The position numbers and the translations under genes are program-made. A stretch of 64,000 nucleotides of DNA from Flavobacterium sp. WC2421 (GTDB lineage: Bacteria; Bacteroidota; Bacteroidia; Flavobacteriales; Flavobacteriaceae), in assembly GCF_040822115.1 (NCBI RefSeq), contig NZ_CP162004.1:1302001-1366000 (forward strand), in the 5' to 3' direction. Of this stretch, positions 8,293-16,623 are shown one piece after another. The stretch's first letter is position 1. Each line of letters begins with the position of its first letter. A model generated the notes under the pieces. It saw only the letters and a program-made list of their open reading frames with translations. It did no database searches and was not told the DNA's origin.

Positions 8293-9372
8293 ATGAAAAA
8301 TATAACTAGATCAATAATTGCTTTATTTGCGGTAGTTGCTTTGTCATGTAGCGTTGAAGACGTTCAAGATAGACCAGTTATCGAAGGTGTTGATTCACCT
8401 GTTTTAACAGCTCCAACAGACGGGGTGGCTTACATATTGACTCCAGAAAATGCAGCTGCACAAGCGGAACGTTTTACTTGGAAATCAGCTAATTTTGGAG
8501 GAGATGTTCAAGTGAACTATGTAGTCGAAATGGACACTAAGGGGAATGAATTTAAAACTCCTAAAGAAATAGGGAGTGCTTTGCCTTCTGATAATCAAGT
8601 TTCGGTATCAGTAGAATCAATGAACGGTGCTGCATTGGCACTTAATGCTACTCCATTTTCTCCTTCTGAAATGGAAGTTAGAATTAAAGCAACTGTAGGA
8701 ACAACAAATATGTTTTCTAATGTAATTGGAATTGTTGTAACTCCTTATACTACCGAAAGCCCTAAATTATGGGTTCCAGGAGGATATGCAGAAGCTTCTG
8801 GTTACGCTAAAGATTGGGATCCTGCTTCATCTCCTAAATTAGCTGCTTCGGGTTATGGAAAGGTTGATTTTGAAGGGTACATTAATTTTAATGATGCTAA
8901 TGCTGAATATAAATTTACTAGCGCTCCTGCATGGTCACAACCAGGAGAATATGCTGCTGGAGCTACACCAGGAACATTATTGTTATCTGGACCTGATAAT
9001 CTTAAAATTCCTGCTGCAGGATTTTATAAAATGGAAGTTGATACTGAAAAATTAACTTACAAAGCCACTAAACAAGTTTGGGGAATTGTAGGTAATGCTA
9101 CACCAGGAGGTTGGGATGCTGATACGCCAATGACTTATGATAAAGTTACAAAAAAATGGACTTTGATAGCTACTTTAACTACTCAATCAGCTCCAGATAA
9201 TGGAATGAAATTTAGAGCTAATAACAATTGGGATTATAACTTTGGTGATACTGGAGCCGATGGAACTCTTGAAGGTGGAGGTACAAATATTGGAACTACT
9301 GCTGGGACTTATTTGATTACTTTAGATTTAAGTAACCCTAGAGCTTATACTTATACTATGGTTAAACAATAA
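8293..9372 (+). CDS. SusE/SusF-like surface glycan-binding lipoprotein
   Basis: The 359-aa protein has a lipoprotein signal with the lipobox LSCS at about residues 18-21. A SusE-type N-terminal Ig-like domain spans roughly residues 30-150. Two similar C-terminal carbohydrate-binding modules follow: one starts near LWVPGGYAEASGYAKDW and the other near QVWGIVGNATPGGWD. Both have aromatic residues suited to stacking on starch. It follows susD by 20 bases in the same operon. It probably holds starch at the cell surface beside SusCD. A hairpin follows its stop codon, so it may be the last gene of the highly expressed part of the operon. Confidence 0.85.
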   Translation: MKNITRSIIALFAVVALSCSVEDVQDRPVIEGVDSPVLTAPTDGVAYILTPENAAAQAERFTWKSANFGGDVQVNYVVEMDTKGNEFKTPKEIGSALPSDNQVSVSVESMNGAALALNATPFSPSEMEVRIKATVGTTNMFSNVIGIVVTPYTTESPKLWVPGGYAEASGYAKDWDPASSPKLAASGYGKVDFEGYINFNDANAEYKFTSAPAWSQPGEYAAGATPGTLLLSGPDNLKIPAAGFYKMEVDTEKLTYKATKQVWGIVGNATPGGWDADTPMTYDKVTKKWTLIATLTTQSAPDNGMKFRANNNWDYNFGDTGADGTLEGGGTNIGTTAGTYLITLDLSNPRAYTYTMVKQ

Positions 9373-9387
9373 TATTTTTTAATATTT

Positions 9388-9416
9388 GAAAAGGCTATCT
9401 TTACGGTAGCCTTTTC
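9388..9416 (+). terminator. Hairpin between susE-like gene and amylase gene
   Basis: GAAAAGGCTA (9388-9397) pairs with TAGCCTTTTC (9407-9416) across a short loop, followed by TATT. It looks like a rho-independent terminator with a weak U-tract. It could let only part of the transcription through to the amylase gene 18 bases further on. Confidence 0.6.
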
Positions 9417-9434
9417 TATTAAAACCAAAAAACC

Positions 9435-12293
9435 ATGAAGAAATTTTTACTTTTATTATTACTTTTTTTAATCTCCTCATTAAGTTTTGCGCAATTTACT
9501 AGTAACCCATCACCTGCAATCGCAAATGGAATCGTTACTCTTAATTTTAATAAAACAGGAACTACTTTAGCTACTTATTCAGGGACAATCTATGCGCATA
9601 TTGGATTGACGGTGAATGGAACAAGATGGCAAAACGTGAAAGGTACTTGGGGAAATAATACTACACAACCCAAATTAATTTTGGTTTCTGGAACTACTTA
9701 TAAATTAGATTTAACACCTGATTTATATACCTATTTCGGTGTTCCAACGACAAGCTCTATTACTGAGATATGTGTGGTTTTAAGGAATGATGCTGGAAAT
9801 ATGCAAACCGCTGATACTTTTTTTAATGTGGGAGCCTTTCAAGCGACATTGACCTCTCCAACTGAAAATAGCTCAACAATAATTTCATCAGGTGGAAGTT
9901 TGAGTATTACCGCGAATAATACAGGTGGGAATGCAAGTTATAATTTGAAATCAAACGGTTCAAGTATTAATACCAATATAAGTACCTCTAATTATACTTT
10001 CAATCATAATAATATAACTGCAAACCAGAATTATGTATTGGAAATTACGCAAGGAGCCACTTCAGTTTTAAAAAAGTTTTCGGTTATTGTAAATCCAGGA
10101 GCAGCATCTGTGGAAATGCCTTCGGGATTATTAGATGGAATTAATTATAATTCAACAGATCCTACAAAAGCGACATTAGTTTTAGATGCTCCATTGAAGG
10201 ATTTTATATATGTTGCGGGGACCTTTAACGATTGGCAACCTAATTCTAATTATGCAATGAAAAAGGATCCAGTATTAGGAAAATTCTGGTTGGAATTGAC
10301 CGGATTAGTTTCTGGAACGAATTATAGTTACCAATATTGGGTGGGTGAAACAACCCCAATTGCCAATTCTCCAGCATTAGTAAAAACAGCTGATCCTTAT
10401 TCGACATTAGTTCTTTCTCCTTATGACGATCCTTATATTCCTTCTTCAACTTATCCTAATCTTCCTGCTTATCCAGTAGGCCAGGAGAGAGAGGTAACTG
10501 TTTTACAAACGGGTCAAGCTCCCTACGCATGGAGTACGGCAACTACAAATTTTGTAAAGCCAGAGAAAGAAAAATTAGTTGTTTATGAAGTTTTAGTAAG
10601 GGATTTTGATGCAAATAGAAATTTTCAAGATTTGATTAATAAAATTGATTATTTCAAGAATTTAAAAATAAATGCAATTGAATTATTACCCGTAATGGAA
10701 TTTGAAGGTAATGAGAGTTGGGGTTACAATACCTCTTTTCACATGGCTTTGGATAAGTTTTACGGACCTTCAAATAAATTAAAAGAATTTATTGATTTGT
10801 GTCATCAAAACGGAATTGCTGTTATTCTTGATGTAGCTTTAAATCATGCTTTTGGAAGAAATCCAATGGTAAGGATGTGGATGAATGATCCAGATGGGGA
10901 TGGCTTTGGAAGCGCAACTGCCGAAAATCCTTATTTTAATACAGTAGCTAAACACAGTTATAGTGTTGGTGAGGATTTTAATCATACTTCTTTATTGACA
11001 AAAAATTATGTAAAAAGAGTGGTGAAGCAATGGATTGAAGAGTACAAAATTGATGGTTTTCGTTGGGATTTAACCAAAGGGTTTACGCAAAATTGTACTG
11101 CAAATGATGAGTCTTGCACAAATGCGTATCAAGCGGACAGAGTTGCGATTTTGAAAGATTATGCGGATTATTCGTGGAGTTTGGATCCAACACATTATAC
11201 TATTTTTGAACACTTAGGAACAGATACTGAGGAAAAGGAATGGGCAAATTATAGAATTACTGAATCACCTAGTAAAGGGATAATGATGTGGGGAAAGATG
11301 ACTGATCCTTACAATCAATTGACTATGGGATACAATTCTAATAATGATATTTCTAGAATGAACAGTACGGCTCATGGATTTACTAAAAATAGATTGATGG
11401 GTTATGCTGAAAGTCACGATGAAGAACGATTGATGTATAAAAACATACAATATGGGGCTAATCTAAATGGTTATAATGTAAAAACACCAAGTACTGCTCT
11501 TACTAGAATGTCAGCTTTAGGTGCGGTTACATTATTAGTTCCAGGACCAAAGATGATTTGGCATTTCGGAGAATTGGGTTGGGATTTGTCCATTTTTTCT
11601 TGTAACAATGGAACAGTAAACACTTCTTCTGATGCAACGGCTGGAGATTGTAAACTAGATACTAAACCACAACCACAATGGGTTAATAATTGGTTAGGGG
11701 ATGCTGGCAGAGGTAAAATCTATACAGATTGGGCTAAAATGATTGCTTTAAAAATAAATGAACCCGTTTTCGTAGGTACTGCAACTATGGCTAGTGGGAC
11801 TTCGCTGACTCCAAATATTAAGATTACCAACAGTGCTTTGGCATCGACTCAACTTAAAGATGTGTTAATTTTGGCTAATTTTGACCTGTCAGCTCAAAAT
11901 GTAGCAACGGGCTTTCCATATACTGGAACTTGGTATAACTTGATGGATAATACTTCTATTAATGTTACAAACGTTAGCGCTACAATTAATATTCCAGCTG
12001 GAGAATTTAGAATATACGGAAATAAAGTGGCTGCTTTGGCAATTGCTAATTTCGAACATAAGGATAATTCAATTTATTTGTATCCTAATCCAGTCGAAAA
12101 TTACTTTACACTCAACAGTGATGTAACTAAAGTAGAAATTTTTTCTATTACAGGACAATTGATGAAGAGTTTCAAAACGAATAAAAATGCTACTTTTCAA
12201 TATGGGGTAAGCGATTTAGGTCAGGGAATATATGTTGTTAAAGCGCATACCGAAGAGAATCAAGTGAAAGTAATGAAGTTTATTAAAAAATAA
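9435..12293 (+). CDS. Secreted GH13 alpha-amylase-family enzyme with type IX secretion tail
   Basis: The 952-aa exported glycosidase acts on starch-like alpha-glucans. It has a signal peptide (residues 1-19, SSLSFAQ) and an N-terminal starch-binding-like beta domain. An isoamylase/CBM48-like domain lies near residues 240-310 (FIYVAGTFNDWQPN). The GH13 barrel has conserved regions VILDVALNHAFG, DGFRWDLTKGF (nucleophile D545), IFEHLGTD (acid/base E592) and AESHDEERL (D662). The C-terminal 75 residues form a type IX sorting domain (YLYPNPVENYFTL to KVMKFIKK). It would therefore be secreted or anchored at the cell surface, feeding the SusCD pair. The exact bond specificity (amylase versus pullulanase-like) cannot be told from sequence alone. 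Confidence 0.92.
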   Translation: MKKFLLLLLLFLISSLSFAQFTSNPSPAIANGIVTLNFNKTGTTLATYSGTIYAHIGLTVNGTRWQNVKGTWGNNTTQPKLILVSGTTYKLDLTPDLYTYFGVPTTSSITEICVVLRNDAGNMQTADTFFNVGAFQATLTSPTENSSTIISSGGSLSITANNTGGNASYNLKSNGSSINTNISTSNYTFNHNNITANQNYVLEITQGATSVLKKFSVIVNPGAASVEMPSGLLDGINYNSTDPTKATLVLDAPLKDFIYVAGTFNDWQPNSNYAMKKDPVLGKFWLELTGLVSGTNYSYQYWVGETTPIANSPALVKTADPYSTLVLSPYDDPYIPSSTYPNLPAYPVGQEREVTVLQTGQAPYAWSTATTNFVKPEKEKLVVYEVLVRDFDANRNFQDLINKIDYFKNLKINAIELLPVMEFEGNESWGYNTSFHMALDKFYGPSNKLKEFIDLCHQNGIAVILDVALNHAFGRNPMVRMWMNDPDGDGFGSATAENPYFNTVAKHSYSVGEDFNHTSLLTKNYVKRVVKQWIEEYKIDGFRWDLTKGFTQNCTANDESCTNAYQADRVAILKDYADYSWSLDPTHYTIFEHLGTDTEEKEWANYRITESPSKGIMMWGKMTDPYNQLTMGYNSNNDISRMNSTAHGFTKNRLMGYAESHDEERLMYKNIQYGANLNGYNVKTPSTALTRMSALGAVTLLVPGPKMIWHFGELGWDLSIFSCNNGTVNTSSDATAGDCKLDTKPQPQWVNNWLGDAGRGKIYTDWAKMIALKINEPVFVGTATMASGTSLTPNIKITNSALASTQLKDVLILANFDLSAQNVATGFPYTGTWYNLMDNTSINVTNVSATINIPAGEFRIYGNKVAALAIANFEHKDNSIYLYPNPVENYFTLNSDVTKVEIFSITGQLMKSFKTNKNATFQYGVSDLGQGIYVVKAHTEENQVKVMKFIKK

Positions 12294-12314
12294 TTAAGTT
12301 GTTTTGGTTTGTTT

Positions 12315-12343
12315 GAAAAGCTGTTCTGAAAAGACAGCTTTTC
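12315..12343 (+). terminator. Terminator hairpin after the amylase gene
   Basis: GAAAAGCTGT (12315-12324) and ACAGCTTTTC (12334-12343) are perfect 10-base arms, followed by TTATTTAT. It lies 22 bases after the amylase stop. Confidence 0.7.
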
Positions 12344-12351
12344 TTATTTAT

Positions 12352-12385
12352 AAAAAAAGCGACTTCATGAATGAAGTCGCTTTTT
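12352..12385. terminator. Bidirectional terminator between the amylase and acs genes
   Basis: AAAAAGCGACTTCAT and ATGAAGTCGCTTTTT form a perfect 15-base stem with A- and T-runs on both flanks. It sits between convergent genes and should stop transcription from both strands. Confidence 0.85.
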
Positions 12386-12406
12386 GCTATAATAAAAATT
12401 ATAAAA

Positions 12407-14314
12407 TTAAATTTTGCCGTTTTTTATTTCATCCACAATTTCAGGATTTAATAATGTAGAGGTATCCCCAAAATTAGAATAATCTCCTTCGGCTATTTTA
12501 CGAAGAATCCTTCTCATAATTTTTCCTGAACGTGTTTTGGGTAGACCAGAAACAAATTGTATTTTATCTAACTTGGCAATTGGACCAATTTGATTTGAGA
12601 TTTGTTGGTTGATTTCTTTCATCAAATTTTCTCTGTCGCGAGATTCCCCTGATTCTTTTAGAATAACATAACCATATAATGCATTTCCTTTTATGTCGTG
12701 TGGGAAACCTACAATAGCGGACTCAGCAACTGCTGGGTGCTCATTGATGGCGTCTTCAATAGGAGCTGTTCCTAAGTTATGACCAGATACAATAACTACA
12801 TCATCTACACGACCCGTAATTCGGTAATACCCTACTTCATCACGTAAAGCACCATCCCCGGTAAAATATTTGCCTGGAAAGGCTGAAAAATAAGTTTCTT
12901 TATAGCGTTGATGATCGCCCCAGATCGTTCTGGCAATTCCTGGCCAAGGAAATTTAATACATAAAGATCCTACTACTTGATTGTCTTCAATTTCATTTCT
13001 TTTTTCATCCATTAATACCGGTTGAATTCCGGGTAATGGTAACGTGGCATAAGTTGGTTTTGTTGGGGTAACAAATGGGATTGGTGAAATCATGATTCCT
13101 CCCGTTTCTGTTTGCCACCAAGTATCTACCACGGGACATCTTTTATCTCCTACATGATCATTATACCAGTGCCAAGCTTCTTCATTGATTGGTTCTCCAA
13201 CTGAGCCAATTACTTTTAAAGATTTAAGTGGGAATCGTTGTACATAATCTAAGCTTTCTTTTGCCAAAGCACGAATTGCGGTAGGAGCTGTGTAAAATTG
13301 ATTTACTTGATGTTTTTCGATAATTTCCCAAAAACGACTAAAGTCAGGATAGGATGGTACGCCTTCAAATATAACTGTAGTTGCGCCATTTAGTAATGGT
13401 CCGTATAGAATGTAAGAGTGTCCGGTTATCCAACCAATATCTGCGGTACACCAAAAAACATCGTTCTCTTCATAATTAAATACATTTTTGAATGTGTAAG
13501 CAGTATAGACCATATAACCTGCGGTAGTATGTACCATTCCTTTTGGTCTTCCAGTTGAGCCAGAAGTATAAAGAATGAATAAAGGATCTTCGGCATCCAT
13601 TATTTCAGCAGTATTGTTATCTGATGCTTGATCTAAAAGGGGTTGTAACCATTGGTCGCGACCTTCTTTCATTTTTATATCCGTTTTGGTTCTTTTTACC
13701 ACTAACACTTTTTCGACACAAGTAGTGTTTATTAAAGCCTCGTCAATAATCCCCTTTAAGTCAATTGTTTTGTTACCACGATATCCACCATCTGACGTAA
13801 TTACCATTTTGCAATCACTGTCATTTATTCTAGTTGTTACAGCTGAAGCCGAAAACCCTGCGAAAACAACAGAATGAATGGCTCCAATTCTAGCACAAGC
13901 CAGAGTGGTAATAGCTAGTTCAGGAATCATGGGTAAATAAATACACACGCGATCCCCTTTTTGAATGCCTTGATCTCTCAACACATTTGCCATTTTACAA
14001 ACACGTTGATGCAATTCAGTATAAGAAATATGTAATGCTTCTTCTTTTGGATCATTAGGTTCAAAAATGATAGCCGTTTTATCACCCTTTTTTGCAAGAT
14101 GTCTGTCGATACAGTTTTTAGTAATGTTTACTTTTGCATCTTCAAACCATTTTATTTCGGCTTCAGCCATATTAAAATCGACAACTTTACTCCATTCTTG
14201 GTACCAAGTGAAGTTTTCTGATGCGATTTTGTCCCAGAATTTTTTAGGTTCACGAACTGATTTTTTATATTCTTTAAAGTATTCTTCTAGGTTATTTATT
14301 TTGTAACGACTCAT
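12407..14314 (-). CDS. acs: Acetyl-CoA synthetase (acetate-CoA ligase, AMP-forming)
   Basis: This cytoplasmic enzyme activates acetate to acetyl-CoA through acetyl-AMP. The 635-aa protein shows the Acs landmarks: the P-loop-like YTSGSTGRPKG near residue 245, VDTWWQTETGG with the Trp that limits the pocket to acetate, and the C-terminal LPKTRSGKIMRR, whose Lys is the usual regulatory acetylation site. It is the last gene of the minus-strand module porin - transporter - sensor - regulator - prpE - acs, 26 bases after prpE. The length is slightly below that of E. coli Acs (652). The function is secure. Control by the linked symporter-kinase is inferred from the CrbS/CrbR systems that govern acs in other bacteria. 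Confidence 0.95.
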   Translation of the reverse strand: MSRYKINNLEEYFKEYKKSVREPKKFWDKIASENFTWYQEWSKVVDFNMAEAEIKWFEDAKVNITKNCIDRHLAKKGDKTAIIFEPNDPKEEALHISYTELHQRVCKMANVLRDQGIQKGDRVCIYLPMIPELAITTLACARIGAIHSVVFAGFSASAVTTRINDSDCKMVITSDGGYRGNKTIDLKGIIDEALINTTCVEKVLVVKRTKTDIKMKEGRDQWLQPLLDQASDNNTAEIMDAEDPLFILYTSGSTGRPKGMVHTTAGYMVYTAYTFKNVFNYEENDVFWCTADIGWITGHSYILYGPLLNGATTVIFEGVPSYPDFSRFWEIIEKHQVNQFYTAPTAIRALAKESLDYVQRFPLKSLKVIGSVGEPINEEAWHWYNDHVGDKRCPVVDTWWQTETGGIMISPIPFVTPTKPTYATLPLPGIQPVLMDEKRNEIEDNQVVGSLCIKFPWPGIARTIWGDHQRYKETYFSAFPGKYFTGDGALRDEVGYYRITGRVDDVVIVSGHNLGTAPIEDAINEHPAVAESAIVGFPHDIKGNALYGYVILKESGESRDRENLMKEINQQISNQIGPIAKLDKIQFVSGLPKTRSGKIMRRILRKIAEGDYSNFGDTSTLLNPEIVDEIKNGKI

Positions 14315-14340
14315 TTTTGTAATTTTTAATATAGTTAGTG

Positions 14341-16242
14341 TTATTTTTTATTATAAATGCCAATCTCATATTTTATTAAAATAGCATCGATTTCCTCAAC
14401 TATAGCCTCGTCGTCTATAGTAGATGGAATTTGGAAAGAATCACCGTCTGCAATACTACGCATTAATTTTCTTAAAATTTTCCCCGAACGTGTTTTGGGT
14501 AATCGTTCTACAATCACTACGTTTCTTAATGATGCTACTGCTCCAATTTGTTTTCGGACTAATTTTATAATTTCCTGCTCTAATTGAAAATGTTCAATAT
14601 CTTCATTTGACTTTGTAACTACAAGAGCTAGAGGTATTTGTCCTTTTAGTGCGTCATTTATTCCTATTACTGCACACTCAGCGACGGATTGATGGGATGA
14701 AACAATTTCTTCCATTTCAGAAGTGGATAGGCGATGCCCTGCTACATTTATAACATCATCGACTCTTCCAGTGATAAAAATGTAACCATCATTATCTTTG
14801 TAACCACCATCTCCAGAGAAGTAATATCCAGGAAATTGGGTTAAATAACCCACTTTAAATCTAGGGTTGTCATTCCATAAATCAAGTAAGGTTCCAGGAG
14901 GTAAGGGTAATTGTATAACTACATATCCTTGTTCATTTGGGCCAACTTCAATTCCTTCCTCATTAAATATTTTAATGTCATACCCGCACACTGCTTTACC
15001 TACCGAACCCGGTTTAACTGGTAATTGTTCTATTCCCATCATGTTAGCTATCATAGGCCAACCCGATTCTGTTTGCCACCAATGATCAATCGCGGGAACA
15101 GATATGTGTTTTGAATACCATTCTAAAGTAGCAATATCACAACGTTCACCAGCTAAAAATTGTGTTTTTAAAGAACTTAAATCGTATTTTTTTATAAAAT
15201 CGCCATTAGGATCTTCTTTTTTGATAGCTCGAATTGCAGTAGGAGCGGTAAACATGGCATTCACTTTGTGCTCTGCAATAATTCTCCAAAAAGTGCTTGC
15301 ATCTGGCGTTTTTATAGGCTTTCCTTCGAAAATGACAGTAGCATTTCTATTGATTAAGGGGCCATAAACAATAAAACTGTGACCCACAACCCAACCCACA
15401 TCTGAGGCCGCCCAAAACACTTCATCTTTTTTTACATTATAAATGTATTGCATTGAAAATTGCAGTGCTACAGCATAACCACCAGTATCTCTTACCACTC
15501 CTTTCGGTTTTCCCGTTGTTCCAGATGTGTATAAAATATATAATGGGTGTAAAGTATTTACAGGAATACAAGGGGTCTCTTCTGAGCCATACACTAAGGC
15601 ATCATAATCAACATCGTATTTTTTAAACGGAACTTTAGCGCCTAATTTTCGATTGAATACAATTACTTTTTTAGGTCTATGTGATGCTAATTCAATTGCT
15701 TCGTCTACTAATGGTTTGTAGGTTATGAGACGGTCGATTTCAATTCCTGAAGAAGCAGTAATAATTAGTCTAGGTTTACAATCATCAATTCTAATTGCCA
15801 ATTCGTGCGGAGCAAATCCGCCGAAAACAACCGAATGTGTTACTCCAATTCTGGCACATGCTAGCATTGCAAAAGCGGCCTGAGGAATCATAGGCATATA
15901 AATTATAGCCGTGTCTCCTTTTTTTAATCCTAATGATTGCATGCCTCCAGCAAGTTTGGCAACTTCTGTTTTGACTTCTTCAAAAGTATATTTTTTGACT
16001 GTTTGAGTTACAGGAGAGTCATAAATTATTGCCGTTTGATCTCCATAGCCATCCTGTATGTGTTTGTCTAATGCCAAATAACAAATGTTCAGTTCCCCAT
16101 CTTTATACCAAAGCGGGTAGCCCTTTTCATCTTTTGATAAAATTATTTGTGGTTTATTGTACCACTCAATAGTATCTGCTTGTGCTGCCCAAAATTCTTC
16201 GGGCCGCTTAATGCTTTTATTATAAAAATCGTTGTAATTCAT
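14341..16242 (-). CDS. prpE: Propionyl-CoA synthetase type acyl-CoA ligase (AMP-forming)
   Basis: The 633-aa paralogue of Acs carries YTSGTTGKPKG, the PrpE-like pocket motif IDHWWQTESGWP and the C-terminal LPKTRSGKILRK. N-terminal IEWYNKP and the VFGGFAPHELAIRIDDCKP segment resemble PrpE/ACSS3 rather than Acs. It probably makes propionyl-CoA, perhaps with butyrate or acetate as side substrates. It follows the response regulator gene by 18 bases and precedes acs, so the two ligases are probably made together. Substrate preference needs an assay. Family membership is clear. Confidence 0.85.
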   Translation of the reverse strand: MNYNDFYNKSIKRPEEFWAAQADTIEWYNKPQIILSKDEKGYPLWYKDGELNICYLALDKHIQDGYGDQTAIIYDSPVTQTVKKYTFEEVKTEVAKLAGGMQSLGLKKGDTAIIYMPMIPQAAFAMLACARIGVTHSVVFGGFAPHELAIRIDDCKPRLIITASSGIEIDRLITYKPLVDEAIELASHRPKKVIVFNRKLGAKVPFKKYDVDYDALVYGSEETPCIPVNTLHPLYILYTSGTTGKPKGVVRDTGGYAVALQFSMQYIYNVKKDEVFWAASDVGWVVGHSFIVYGPLINRNATVIFEGKPIKTPDASTFWRIIAEHKVNAMFTAPTAIRAIKKEDPNGDFIKKYDLSSLKTQFLAGERCDIATLEWYSKHISVPAIDHWWQTESGWPMIANMMGIEQLPVKPGSVGKAVCGYDIKIFNEEGIEVGPNEQGYVVIQLPLPPGTLLDLWNDNPRFKVGYLTQFPGYYFSGDGGYKDNDGYIFITGRVDDVINVAGHRLSTSEMEEIVSSHQSVAECAVIGINDALKGQIPLALVVTKSNEDIEHFQLEQEIIKLVRKQIGAVASLRNVVIVERLPKTRSGKILRKLMRSIADGDSFQIPSTIDDEAIVEEIDAILIKYEIGIYNKK

Positions 16243-16260
16243 GATTTGGTTACTTCTAAA

Positions 16261-16623
16261 TTATTGCAATAAATCGTGTACTTGTTCTACTAATTTTTTT
16301 AATGAAAAGGGCTTGACTACATATAAATTAGCACCTAATGAGAGGCCTTTTTCTATGTCTTTTTCTTTGTTTTTTGCAGAAAGGAATATCACTTTGCAAT
16401 TTTGTAATCGATCATCTTTTTTTATTTGTTCTAATGTGGCAAAACCGTCAACCAGTGGCATCATTACATCGAGAATGATTATGTCTGGTAGTTGGTTTTG
16501 TAAAATGTCTAAGGCTTCTTGACCGTCACGTGCTATGAAAACTTCAAAATTATTTTTTTTGAAAGTATACTCCAAAGACATAACAATATTAGGTTCGTCA
16601 TCTACAATTAAAATTTTCTTCAT
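16261..16623 (-). CDS. Single-domain response regulator (receiver only)
   Basis: The 120-aa protein is a bare CheY-like receiver. The acidic pair lies at D8/D9, the phospho-acceptor is D52 in IIILDVMMP, the switch Ser is in FLSAK, and K104 is in VVKPF. No DNA-binding or enzymatic output domain follows. Its start overlaps the stop of the upstream kinase by four bases (ATGA), so the two are surely partners. Output must come from a further phosphotransfer or from protein-protein contact. In the comparable CrbS/CrbR pair the regulator has a DNA-binding domain, so this version is reduced. Confidence 0.92.
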   Translation of the reverse strand: MKKILIVDDEPNIVMSLEYTFKKNNFEVFIARDGQEALDILQNQLPDIIILDVMMPLVDGFATLEQIKKDDRLQNCKVIFLSAKNKEKDIEKGLSLGANLYVVKPFSLKKLVEQVHDLLQ

